Of a stretch of 64,000 bases of DNA, positions 1 through 8,213 are shown piece by piece. The notes beneath the pieces were generated by a model. It saw only the letters and a program-made list of their open reading frames with translations. It searched no databases and was not told the DNA's origin. The stretch spans positions 1-64,000 of the forward strand of contig QIAN01000070.1 in assembly GCA_003225005.1 (NCBI GenBank), read 5' to 3'. Position 1 is the stretch's first letter, and each line of letters starts with the position of its first letter. The position numbers and the translations under genes are program-made. Origin of the DNA: Acidobacteriota bacterium (GTDB taxonomy: Bacteria; Acidobacteriota; Terriglobia; Terriglobales; Acidobacteriaceae).

Positions 1-377
1 ATATTGGTCGGTTCTTGGCAGGCAATAACAGCGGTTAAAGCATCGAGATGCGAACTACGGCAACAAAAGAGAAAAGAAGGAATATGCAAGACCCGGACAC
101 TATGCGACTGCCGGGTTCCGGACCCTGCTCGTCCATAACATCCATTTTTGCGCCGCAAAGTAGCTAGGACCTGGGCGCGCGCCCATCTTTTTCACTTCGG
201 CCCGAAGGGGCTAATACCACCGTTTGGTGGCCGCCGGTCTGTCTTGTTCATAATTATCACTACAATTTGCATAGGACTGCGAACTCGATAGTCAATCGGG
301 GTTGCTCGGAAAGCAAATGCTCCAAGCCAGCAACTTGAGTTGCATGGCGAATCACGGCAGCCTCTCCGGGAGTCTCG
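1..377. other. Intergenic region at left edge with stem-loops
   Basis: No coding sequence is supported here. A 14-nt GC palindrome (TGGGCGCGCGCCCA, 172-185) followed by TCTTTTT could be a terminator for a plus-strand gene lying left of the window. Two more short stem-loops follow: CTTCG/CGAAG at 195-207 and CCACC/GGTGG at 217-230. I could not match the stretch to a riboswitch class. Confidence 0.4.
172..192 (+). terminator. Possible rho-independent terminator
   Basis: A GC-only palindrome (5-bp stem, 4-nt loop or longer) is followed by TCTTTTT. It fits an intrinsic terminator of an upstream plus-strand gene outside the window. It could instead be part of a structured leader for the gene starting at 378. 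Confidence 0.4.
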
Positions 378-1226
378 GTGCTAAGACTGGCAAAAAAAAG
401 TATGACGGCTTTTTCCGTCGGCTTGGCTCTTACAGCCGCGGTATTATTAACGCCGTCAACCGTGGTGGCCCAAGAGGATGCAGACCAAACTCCTCTTGGC
501 GACGTGGCCCGCAGTTTCCGCAAGAAACCATCCGTTTCCCAGACGGTCATTGATAACGATAACTTCTCGAAGTTGATGGAGGAAGCGGAGAGCCACCGTC
601 TGTCCGTTGCTTCGCTTCTTTCTTCCGTGAACCCCGGAGAAAAGAGCTTTCAAGTTTCCGCCCCCGATGTGACCTGCAGCCTGTCGTTCAGCGCAAATGC
701 CAGTTCGTTGCTCTCCAGTCCGTACGTGCTCAAAGATCTGCCACTCGCGGAACTGATCAAACTGGATGGGCCGGCCACGATTGATGGCGACTCACTCGAA
801 CTTTCTGTTTACAACGGCACCGAATGGAACGTGCACGAGCTCACCATCGGCCTCACGATCGTGAAGCGCAAGGATCCTTCTGAGGCGTCTTATTACGGTT
901 CGGCCCACTTGGTTCCGGCTGTGGGGAAACTCGGTCAAACGGTTGAAACACCGGTCGAAAAACGCTCCGACGTAACTGTCCTCTACAAGATTAAAGGCGA
1001 GGCCGCGCCTTTCACCACAACTGTCTTCCGCACGCCTTTGGATACTACGCTAGCTTCTAACCAGGAATGGCATTGGGCCATCGTGCGAGCCAAGGGAACC
1101 CCATCGGAGGATCCGGCACAATCGGGACCGCCGCCCGCGCAAGCTGCTCCGGACACTCCCTCGGCGCCATCTCAGCCTCTACCCTCCGCGCAATCCCAGT
1201 TCGGTCCGCAACCGTCAGCTCACTAG
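378..1226 (+). CDS. Secreted hypothetical protein, Pro/Ala/Ser-rich tail
   Basis: A 282-aa protein with a clear export signal: basic start, hydrophobic stretch to about residue 30 and a signal peptidase site near VVAQ. I chose the GTG start because GGGAG lies six bases upstream; the ATG at 402 has no ribosome binding site but would also leave a signal peptide. The middle (about residues 55-215) looks like one folded domain rich in beta strands; the last 50 residues are mostly Pro, Ala, Ser and Gln, a disordered tail. I do not recognise a catalytic motif. Its look matches exported acidobacterial proteins of unknown function. It stands alone upstream of purQ. Confidence 0.75.
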   Translation: MLRLAKKSMTAFSVGLALTAAVLLTPSTVVAQEDADQTPLGDVARSFRKKPSVSQTVIDNDNFSKLMEEAESHRLSVASLLSSVNPGEKSFQVSAPDVTCSLSFSANASSLLSSPYVLKDLPLAELIKLDGPATIDGDSLELSVYNGTEWNVHELTIGLTIVKRKDPSEASYYGSAHLVPAVGKLGQTVETPVEKRSDVTVLYKIKGEAAPFTTTVFRTPLDTTLASNQEWHWAIVRAKGTPSEDPAQSGPPPAQAAPDTPSAPSQPLPSAQSQFGPQPSAH

Positions 1227-1347
1227 ACCCTGAATCCTGGACTCAGCTTTCAAATGAGTCGGACAGCTGGGGATCACAGCCCAGGCATCTCAGCACGACA
1301 TGTTAAACTGAGGTTATTCCCGACATGATTCCCAACAAGGATCAGCA

Positions 1348-2043
1348 ATGAAATTCGGTGTAATCATTTTCCCCGGTTCCAATTGCGATCACGACGCATA
1401 CTGGACGGTTCAGCAGGTTGCCAAGCAAACCGTCACCTTCCTGTGGCATGAATCACACGATTTGGAGAATTGTGATGTCATTATTGTCCCCGGAGGTTTT
1501 GCCTACGGCGACTATCTGCGGACTGGCGCCATCGCCAAGCTCTCGCCGGTAATGCAGTCGGTGCGCCGGTTCGCCGGCGGCGGGGGGTTGGTACTGGGAA
1601 TCTGTAACGGATTCCAGATTCTGTGCGAGTCGGGGTTGCTGCCCGGAGCTTTGATGCGCAACGTGGGTTTGAAATACGTTTGCAAACCGGTGCATGTGCG
1701 CGTGGAGAATGCGGATACCCCGTTCACGAACGCGTGCCGCAAGGGCGAAGTTCTTAGCATTCCCATCGGTCACATGGAGGGCAACTATTTCTGCGATGGG
1801 GAGACGTTGGAGGAACTAAATCGTCATAACCGCGTCGTGTTTCGTTATTCGACGCCATCCGGAGACATTACGCAGACTGCCAATCCTAACGGTTCGCTGG
1901 ACAACATCGCCGGGATCTTGAGCCCTGGCGGTAATATTGTGGGGATGATGCCGCATCCCGAACGCTCAGCCGAGCCGGAACTCGGGTGTACGGACGGTTT
2001 TAAAGTGTTCCAGTCAGTTGTGGGTGCGATGTCGGCGAAGTAG
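1348..2043 (+). CDS. purQ: Phosphoribosylformylglycinamidine synthase subunit PurQ
   Basis: PurQ is the glutaminase subunit of FGAM synthase, which releases ammonia from glutamine for the fourth step of de novo purine synthesis; it works with PurL and PurS. The 231-aa length is normal. The class I glutamine amidotransferase triad is visible: nucleophile Cys in [11 protein letters not shown] (near residue 87) and His/Glu in MPHPERS near the C-terminus. The N-terminus [11 protein letters not shown] is typical of the family. AAGGA precedes the ATG. purL and purS are not adjacent, so the complex is encoded at separate loci. Confidence 0.96.
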   Translation: MKFGVIIFPGSNCDHDAYWTVQQVAKQTVTFLWHESHDLENCDVIIVPGGFAYGDYLRTGAIAKLSPVMQSVRRFAGGGGLVLGICNGFQILCESGLLPGALMRNVGLKYVCKPVHVRVENADTPFTNACRKGEVLSIPIGHMEGNYFCDGETLEELNRHNRVVFRYSTPSGDITQTANPNGSLDNIAGILSPGGNIVGMMPHPERSAEPELGCTDGFKVFQSVVGAMSAK

Positions 2044-2294
2044 GGCCACATTTAGAGCCGGCCTTGCCGCGGAAGCAAAACTTGCTGCCGAGAGAAAAAT
2101 TAGGAAACCTCCGAAGCCTTCCAGGAATTTAAACCGGCACACCACCGGAGGTCCCGGAGGTCTCGATTGTCGGTGGCTGCCTTCGACTTCATGCTATAAT
2201 TCGGCTTCGCCTGCGTGCTTACCGAGGCAATCCTTTGATCTCCTCTATGGGCGAATCCTGCGCTATCCAAGATCATTAGATACGAGGTCTATCC
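2044..2294. other. Intergenic region carrying the yebC promoter
   Basis: 251 bases between purQ and yebC with no supported gene. The only clear signal is the extended -10 promoter at 2192-2200, listed separately. Confidence 0.5.
2192..2200 (+). promoter_or_regulatory. Extended -10 promoter for yebC
   Basis: TGCTATAAT is a perfect TGn-TATAAT extended -10 element about 95 bases before the yebC ATG. No convincing -35 lies at 16-18 bases; TTGTCG at 2167 is too far. Extended -10 promoters often manage without a good -35. Confidence 0.55.
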
Positions 2295-3044
2295 ATGTCT
2301 GGCCATTCAAAATGGGCCACAATCAAGCATAAAAAGGGCGCGCTAGACGCCAAGCGTGGGAAGATTTTCACCCGCCTGATCAAAGAAATCAGCATCGCCG
2401 CGAAAAATGGCGGCGGCGATCCTGACTCCAACCCGCGTCTGCGTGGCGCCATCGTTGCGGCCAAGGCGGAGAATATGCCCGCCGATAACATCAAGCGGGC
2501 CATCCAGCGCGGCACGGGCGAGCTTCCCGGCGCCACTTACGAGGAGTTCTCTCTGGAGGGCTACGGCCCGGGCGGGGTCGCGGTTCTGCTTGACATCAAT
2601 ACGGACAACCGCAACCGTACCGTGAGCGAGATCCGTCATGTCTTCGGCAAAAACGGGGGCAACATGGCGGACGCAGGTGCCGTCTCCTGGATGTTCCACA
2701 AGAAGGGTGACATTGTCATTCCTAAATCCGCGGCCAAGGAAGATGATCTGATGAACATCGTGCTTGAGGCCGGCGGCGAGGATCTGAATGATGATGGGGA
2801 GAACTGGGAAATCATCACCGCGCCGTCTGCCTATGAAGCCGTGCTGGAAGCGGTGAAGAAAGCCGGGATCGAACCAGCTTCTTCTAGCGTTGCCATGATT
2901 CCTCAAAACTACGTCAAGGTGGAAGGCGCTGCCGCGAACACCATGATCCGTCTGATGGAAGCGCTCGAGGAACACGACGACGTGCAAAACGTGCACTCTA
3001 ATTTCGATATCGACCAGAAGCTTCTGGAAGAGGTTGCTGGCTGA
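2295..3044 (+). CDS. yebC: YebC/PmpR family regulator or translation factor
   Basis: 249 aa, the usual length of the YebC/PmpR family. The start [14 protein letters not shown] and the following [12 protein letters not shown]-like segment are the family signature; the acidic C-terminal domain ends in [10 protein letters not shown]. Members were described as DNA-binding regulators, and some act in translation of proline-rich or otherwise stalled peptides. GAGG lies upstream of the ATG. A strong terminator follows directly, so it is probably a single-gene transcript from the extended -10 promoter at 2192. Confidence 0.95.
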   Translation: MSGHSKWATIKHKKGALDAKRGKIFTRLIKEISIAAKNGGGDPDSNPRLRGAIVAAKAENMPADNIKRAIQRGTGELPGATYEEFSLEGYGPGGVAVLLDINTDNRNRTVSEIRHVFGKNGGNMADAGAVSWMFHKKGDIVIPKSAAKEDDLMNIVLEAGGEDLNDDGENWEIITAPSAYEAVLEAVKKAGIEPASSSVAMIPQNYVKVEGAAANTMIRLMEALEEHDDVQNVHSNFDIDQKLLEEVAG

Positions 3045-3069
3045 TTTGTTATTGCGGAATGGGACGAAA

Positions 3070-3094
3070 AAAAGCCGCCTGTCGGGCGGCTTTT
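3070..3094 (+). terminator. Rho-independent terminator after yebC
   Basis: AAAAGCCGCC and GGCGGCTTTT form a perfect 10-bp stem with a TGTCG loop, 25 bases after the yebC stop. The A/T ends of the stem make it potentially bidirectional. Confidence 0.88.
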
Positions 3095-3284
3095 GCATGA
3101 TCGATGGATGGCTCGGGCCTTCTGGGACTGACAAAAAAAGGTTTTTAACACGCACGGCGGTAAATTCTGTGGAAAACCGGGAAAGTATCCTCGTAAGTGA
3201 TTTATTCGCAGACGCTTTAGCACTTTGCACTGGAGCGGGTGCTGGCACTTTAGTGGCCCGTCGGCCTGGAGCGGAACGCGGGTG

Positions 3285-4058
3285 ATGGTTGGCAAAGGGA
3301 ACGACTTTTTGAAACTCAGACTCGACAAACTTCTCGTCGAGCGCGGATTGGTGTTGTCGCGCGAACGCGCGCAGGCGCTGATCCTCGCCGGCAAGGTGTT
3401 GGTCAACGACCAGAAGATTGCGAAGGTTGGCACGGCGGTTGACGCCGGTTCAGAGATCCGCTTGCTCGGCGAAAGCCCCAAGTATGTCAGTCGAGGTGGA
3501 CTGAAACTTGAACGCGCCCTTGAGCACTGGCATCTTGAAGTTGCTGGCAAAGTTTGCCTGGACGTCGGTGCATCGACTGGGGGCTTCACCGATTGTCTGC
3601 TTCAACACGGCGCAGCGCATGTGATCGCGGTGGACACGGGGTACGGTCAAATGGATTTTCATTTGCGTCAGGATCCCCGGGTTCGTCTGCTAGAGAAAAC
3701 GAATGCGCGCTATCTTCGCCGCGAAGACCTCGGCGAATTTGTGGATCTCATCGTGATGGACGTCTCGTTCATTTCCGCCACCCTGATTCTGCCTGCCCTG
3801 CTCGATGCTGCCCTTCCTGAGACATTCGAGGGACGACATGGCCGACCATTCGTTGTCCTGGTAAAGCCACAATTCGAAGTGGGTCGCGCGTTAGTGGGGA
3901 AAGGAGGTATTGTGCGCGATGAAGCTGCCCAGCTGGCTGCGGTCGAAAAGGTTCGGCAAACACTGTTGAATCTGGGCTGCCAGACGACCCAGTCCATCGA
4001 ATCCCCAATTCTTGGAGCGGAAGGCAATCGGGAATTTTTGTTGTGCGGAGTTTTCTAA
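3285..4058 (+). CDS. tlyA: TlyA family rRNA 2'-O-methyltransferase (hemolysin A type)
   Basis: 257 aa from the ATG at 3285; the frame is open further upstream but that stretch does not look like the family. An N-terminal S4 RNA-binding domain (about residues 8-70) is followed by a Rossmann FtsJ-type methyltransferase with the SAM loop DVGASTGGFTDCLL. The K-D-K-E catalytic tetrad can be read in GGLKLE, IVMDVSF, LVKPQFE and GNREFL. TlyA enzymes methylate ribose 2'-OH groups in 16S and 23S rRNA; the hemolysin name is historic. nadK follows after 133 bases on the same strand, a pairing that is common in bacteria. Confidence 0.92.
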   Translation: MVGKGNDFLKLRLDKLLVERGLVLSRERAQALILAGKVLVNDQKIAKVGTAVDAGSEIRLLGESPKYVSRGGLKLERALEHWHLEVAGKVCLDVGASTGGFTDCLLQHGAAHVIAVDTGYGQMDFHLRQDPRVRLLEKTNARYLRREDLGEFVDLIVMDVSFISATLILPALLDAALPETFEGRHGRPFVVLVKPQFEVGRALVGKGGIVRDEAAQLAAVEKVRQTLLNLGCQTTQSIESPILGAEGNREFLLCGVF

Positions 4059-4191
4059 GGTTCACACACTGGTTGTCCCATCAACCCAGAAGCGGTGCCG
4101 CAAACTGAGTTTCACTGCTTTGCCCCGTAATCCTGGGATCTGGTTTGGTGAAGGCTTTTGCTCCAGATTCTGTACAATTCATGTTTCGCCC

Positions 4192-5079
4192 ATGCCAACG
4201 CAATCGGATCGTCCAAAATCTGCGGCCATTGTTTCCAAGCCCGGCCGCCCTGAGGTCGCGCGCATATTGCCCGGCGTGATGGAGTGGTTCCGCGCTCACA
4301 ATTACCAAATGGTCGTGGACCCGCAAACTGCCGAGTATGCCAAGGGCCAGGAAGTGGTTCCGCGCTCCCAAATGTCGTCGCGGCCATTGGATCTGGTCGT
4401 GGTGCTCGGGGGCGACGGAACATTTTTGTCGGCGGCGCGGTCTATGGCCGCAACCGACGTTCCCCTACTCGGTGTCAATCTCGGCTCCCTTGGATTCCTC
4501 ACCGAGGTGCCCCTGCCCGCTCTATATCCCACCCTGGAGGCGATCTTCCACGGACAAGGGACTATCGAGTCGCGTTCTCTCATTCAGTGCACTTTGTTCC
4601 GCGGGCCAGAAAATCTGGGAAGCTATCAGGTTCTGAACGACGTCGTGCTGAACAAGACCGCGATGGCTCGCCTTAACAACTACGATCTTTCAGTCGATAA
4701 GGTATTTGTTTCCAGCTATCGGGCCGATGGCATGATCGTTGCCACACCCACCGGTTCTACTGCCTACTCGCTTTCGGCTGGAGGTCCGGTACTGATGCCC
4801 ACGGTCGACGCGTTCGTGATTACGCCAGTGTCTCCTCACTCGCTGACCCATCGCCCCCTGGTAGTGCCCGATTCCGCGGAGATCGAAATTGTGCTCAAAG
4901 GCAACGCGGAGGAGGAGGCCTATCTCAGTCTGGATGGCCAGCCTGGCGTAGCTTTGCGGGATGGCGACCGCGTCCGTTGCGGCCGGTCGGCACACAAGGT
5001 CAACCTGTTCCGGACCGGTACGGATTTCTTTGAAGTGCTGCGCACCAAGCTAAAGTGGGGAGAAAATAATCCGATTTGA
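4192..5079 (+). CDS. nadK: NAD kinase
   Basis: Phosphorylates NAD to NADP in the cytoplasm using ATP or polyphosphate. From the ATG at 4192 the protein is 295 aa, a normal size. The GGDGT motif is in VVVLGGDGTFLSAARSM and the second conserved block is TPTGSTAYSLSAGGP. The reading frame stays open back to 4012, but that extension overlaps tlyA and does not resemble the family, so I start at the ATG matching the usual N-terminus. No strong ribosome binding site is visible for it. Confidence 0.93.
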   Translation: MPTQSDRPKSAAIVSKPGRPEVARILPGVMEWFRAHNYQMVVDPQTAEYAKGQEVVPRSQMSSRPLDLVVVLGGDGTFLSAARSMAATDVPLLGVNLGSLGFLTEVPLPALYPTLEAIFHGQGTIESRSLIQCTLFRGPENLGSYQVLNDVVLNKTAMARLNNYDLSVDKVFVSSYRADGMIVATPTGSTAYSLSAGGPVLMPTVDAFVITPVSPHSLTHRPLVVPDSAEIEIVLKGNAEEEAYLSLDGQPGVALRDGDRVRCGRSAHKVNLFRTGTDFFEVLRTKLKWGENNPI

Positions 5080-5160
5080 ATCGAGTCCTTCCGCCGGAAC
5101 GCAATTGCACCTCCCGCGGAACGGTGATCCACCTAACGGTGGCCGACAAAGGAAAAGATC

Positions 5161-6843
5161 TTGCGAATCGAACGGCTTTTTGCCGTATTCATCATCGCCA
5201 TCGCAGCGGTTGCGCAATCTAAGCCTGCTGCTGATCTCATCATTACCCATGCCAAGGTCTGGAGCGTGGATCAAGCCCATCCCTCTGCGCAGGCTGTGGC
5301 GGTGCTCGGCGATCGCATCGTGGCGGTCGGTTCCGCTGCCGACGTCGATGCTTGGCGCGGTCCTCATACCCACGTTCTGAATGCCGGCGGCAAGTTGCTG
5401 CTACCCGGCTTCAATGACGCTCACGTTCATTTTGTTATGGGTGGGGAGCAGCTGGAGAGCGTCCAGCTCAATGATGCTACGTCGCCGGAAGAATTCGCGG
5501 GTCGTATTGCTGAGCGTGCGGGCAAAACCTCGAAAGAAGAATGGATCCGCGGCGGCAACTGGGATGAAACCAAGTGGAATCCCGCCACGCTGCCGACCAA
5601 AGAACTGATCGACAAGCTCACTCCAAACACTGCCGTGTTCGTCGTGCGCTACGACGGGCACATGGGCTTGGCCAATTCCGTGGCCCTGCGGCTGGCCGGA
5701 ATCACCGCCCAAACACCCGACCCGCCGGGAGGCGTCATTGTTCGAGATGCCCAAGGCAATCCCACAGGCATACTGAAAGATGCAGCGACGGAGTATGTCA
5801 ACCGAGTGATTCCGCCGATGTCGCATGAGCAGCGCCTGCGGACGATCCGCCATGCGCTTGCTCACGCAGCCTCACTCGGTGTCACCAGCATCGCAGACAT
5901 GAATGACGAATATAGCGATAGTTACGCCGACATCGAGGCCTATTCGGAATTGCTTGAACAAGGTGAGCTGACAGCACGAGTCTATGTTGCCCCTTCGATC
6001 AGCGACTGGCCGGATCAGGCGAAGATCGGCTTGCGGCATGCGTTCGGCTCTTCTTATCTAAGGGTTGGAGCATTGAAGGGATTCGCCGATGGATCGCTGG
6101 GCTCGCGCACCGCGTATTTTTTTGAGCCTTTCGACGATGATCCCTCGAATCGCGGCTTATTGCGGGCCCAGATGCAGCCGCTTTCGGCCATGCGCGAGCG
6201 CATGATGAGGGCCGACGCCTCCGGCCTGCAGGTCTCGATGCACGCGATTGGCGACCAGGCAATTTCCATGGTGCTGGATTTGTACTCTGAAGTCGAAAAA
6301 TCCCACGGTGCCGGCGACCGTCGCTTCCGCATCGAGCATGCTCAGCACATGGCGGCCAAGGATTTCGATCGCTTCCGACAACTCCACGTGATCGCCTCAG
6401 TCCAGCCGACCCATGCCATTGACGACGGGCGCTGGGCCGAGACCCGCATTGGCCATGATCGCGCCAGTCGCACCTATGCCTTCCGAACTTTTCTAAACCA
6501 CGGTGTGCGTCTCGCCTTTGGCACCGATTGGGAGGTGGCTCCACTCGATCCCATGTTAACCATCTACGCTGCTGTCACTCGCGCTACGTTGGACGGTAAG
6601 CGACCGGGCGGCTGGTTTCCAGAGCAAAAGTTGACCGTACCGGAGGCGGTCGAGGCCTACACCATGGGTTCTGCCTACGCGGAATTTCAAGACAAAGAGA
6701 AAGGATCCATCACGCCCGGCAAGCTCGCCGACATGGTCCTCGTCAGCGACGATCTTTTCACGATCGCACCCGCGAAGATTCGTGAGGTAAAGGTCCTTAA
6801 GACGATCGTGGGAGGAAAAATCGTTTTCGGTCAAAGCCCATGA
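5161..6843 (+). CDS. Exported amidohydrolase, YtcJ-like
   Basis: 560 aa beginning with TTG, with AAAGGA at a good distance. Residues 1-20 form a short signal peptide (LFAVFIIAIAAVAQS), so the enzyme probably acts in the periplasm. The amidohydrolase-3 fold is shown by FNDAHVHF (metal HxH), YDGHMGLANS, DGSLGSRTA, HAIGDQA, RIEHAQH and FGTDWEVAPLDP, followed by the C-terminal beta-sandwich segment GKLADMVLV. YtcJ-type proteins hydrolyse amide or formamide-like bonds; the substrate cannot be told from sequence. It lies 81 bases after nadK and may be co-transcribed. Confidence 0.88.
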   Translation: MRIERLFAVFIIAIAAVAQSKPAADLIITHAKVWSVDQAHPSAQAVAVLGDRIVAVGSAADVDAWRGPHTHVLNAGGKLLLPGFNDAHVHFVMGGEQLESVQLNDATSPEEFAGRIAERAGKTSKEEWIRGGNWDETKWNPATLPTKELIDKLTPNTAVFVVRYDGHMGLANSVALRLAGITAQTPDPPGGVIVRDAQGNPTGILKDAATEYVNRVIPPMSHEQRLRTIRHALAHAASLGVTSIADMNDEYSDSYADIEAYSELLEQGELTARVYVAPSISDWPDQAKIGLRHAFGSSYLRVGALKGFADGSLGSRTAYFFEPFDDDPSNRGLLRAQMQPLSAMRERMMRADASGLQVSMHAIGDQAISMVLDLYSEVEKSHGAGDRRFRIEHAQHMAAKDFDRFRQLHVIASVQPTHAIDDGRWAETRIGHDRASRTYAFRTFLNHGVRLAFGTDWEVAPLDPMLTIYAAVTRATLDGKRPGGWFPEQKLTVPEAVEAYTMGSAYAEFQDKEKGSITPGKLADMVLVSDDLFTIAPAKIREVKVLKTIVGGKIVFGQSP

Positions 6844-6881
6844 ATTGACAACCAGCGCGCAACGCGCCTCCGGCATCTCGA

Positions 6882-8213
6882 TCAGCGCTCATCCCGCAGC
6901 AAGTCGGCCACTTTTTCTCGGCGACGGATTACTTTGGCTGATTTTCCCGAAACCAGTAGCTCCGCTGGGCGAGGCCGCGTGTTGTAATTCGAGGCCAGCG
7001 CCATTCCATAAGCGCCAGCATCCAGAATCGCCAGCAACTCACCTTCTTCGACCCTTGGCAGCTCGCGGTCGCGAGCAAAAAAGTCCCCTGATTCGCAGAC
7101 GGGACCAACCACGTCAACCGCTTCGAATTTGACCGAAGAGTCCTCACCTCGCCGCACCGGCACAATCTCATGATGCGCACCATAGAGGGCAGGCCGAAGT
7201 AGGTCGTTCATCGCGGCGTCAACCACCACGAAGCGCTTGCCGTCGTTGGTTTTGCGATACAGCACTCGCGTGACCAGCGCACCCGCAGGCCCCACGATGG
7301 AGCGTCCCGGCTCCAGCAGCACATGCACATTCAGTCCCCGGAGCGGTCGAGTAATCGCCTTCGAATAGTCCGAGGCATAATCAGAAAAATTCATTGCCGC
7401 CCCATTTTCGTAGGGAATGCCCAGTCCGCCACCCGGGTCAACGTAATTCACTTCATGCCCGTCGGCGCGCAGCGCGCCGACCAGCACCGCCACGCGTGCC
7501 ATGGCCTCGGCAAAGGGCGCAACTTCGGTGATTTGCGAACCAATGTGAACGCTAACCCCGGTCACTTGGAGGTAGCGCACGGCTGATGCCTTCGCGTACA
7601 GGGTGCGTGCTTCTCGAATGGGGACCCCAAACTTGTGTTTCCGAAGCCCAGTCGAAATATATGGGTGAGTGTCGGCCGCCACGTCCGGATTCACGCGCAA
7701 AGCCAGCGGGGCGCTCGTCCGCAACCGGGCAGCACATTCCGCTAACGTCCACAATTCAGATTCGCTCTCCACATTGAACAGAAGGATGCCGGCCTTCAGA
7801 GCCGCGGTTATTTCGTCGCGCGTCTTCCCCACACCCGAGAAAACAACCTTCTTCGCTGCCCGGCGCTCTGCCACCAGAACCCGCTCCAACTCTCCGCCCG
7901 AGACTACGTCGAACCCGGACCCTCCCTTGGCCAGCAAGCGCAAGATATTCAGATTTGAGTTTGCCTTAACCGAATAGCAGATGGTGTGCGGCACGTGGCG
8001 GAAGGCTCGATCAAACGCGTCAAACCGCTCGCTGATCACCGATGCCGAGTAAACATAGAGCGGAGTTCCATAGTGTTCCGCAAGTTTGGTTATGGCGATG
8101 TCATCGCAGAAAAGGAACAGGCCCGCGCTTCGCCGGAGAAGGCCCTTCTTCTCCTCGCGATAGACAAATCCGGGCGGACGCCCCGCCCCGGTGATCGGAC
8201 TCCGACGCGTCAT
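6882..8213 (-). CDS. lysA: Diaminopimelate decarboxylase
   Basis: Converts meso-diaminopimelate to L-lysine, the last step of lysine synthesis. The 443-aa form starts at the ATG that overlaps the upstream gene's stop as ATGA, which favours it over the longer open frame to 8360. The PLP lysine is K83 in CYSVKANSN; HIGSQI, DPGGGLG, EPGRSIVG and the active-site Cys of CESGDFFARDR are all present. The first 35 residues before FCDDIA are a little longer than usual. Translational coupling to a GAF/PP2C phosphatase is unusual for lysA. Confidence 0.95.
   Translation of the reverse strand: MTRRSPITGAGRPPGFVYREEKKGLLRRSAGLFLFCDDIAITKLAEHYGTPLYVYSASVISERFDAFDRAFRHVPHTICYSVKANSNLNILRLLAKGGSGFDVVSGGELERVLVAERRAAKKVVFSGVGKTRDEITAALKAGILLFNVESESELWTLAECAARLRTSAPLALRVNPDVAADTHPYISTGLRKHKFGVPIREARTLYAKASAVRYLQVTGVSVHIGSQITEVAPFAEAMARVAVLVGALRADGHEVNYVDPGGGLGIPYENGAAMNFSDYASDYSKAITRPLRGLNVHVLLEPGRSIVGPAGALVTRVLYRKTNDGKRFVVVDAAMNDLLRPALYGAHHEIVPVRRGEDSSVKFEAVDVVGPVCESGDFFARDRELPRVEEGELLAILDAGAYGMALASNYNTRPRPAELLVSGKSAKVIRRREKVADLLRDER

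Noticed and set aside
172-377. Riboswitch (c-di-GMP-type) in the leader of the first gene
   Set aside because: Some short matches such as CGCAAAG occur, but the paired elements of the class could not be drawn.
2343-3248. Long minus-strand ORF (301 codons) over yebC
   Set aside because: It is the antisense of yebC, low-complexity in composition, with no family features or ribosome binding site.
4012-4191. N-terminal extension of NAD kinase
   Set aside because: It overlaps tlyA and does not resemble the NadK N-terminus; the ATG at 4192 fits.
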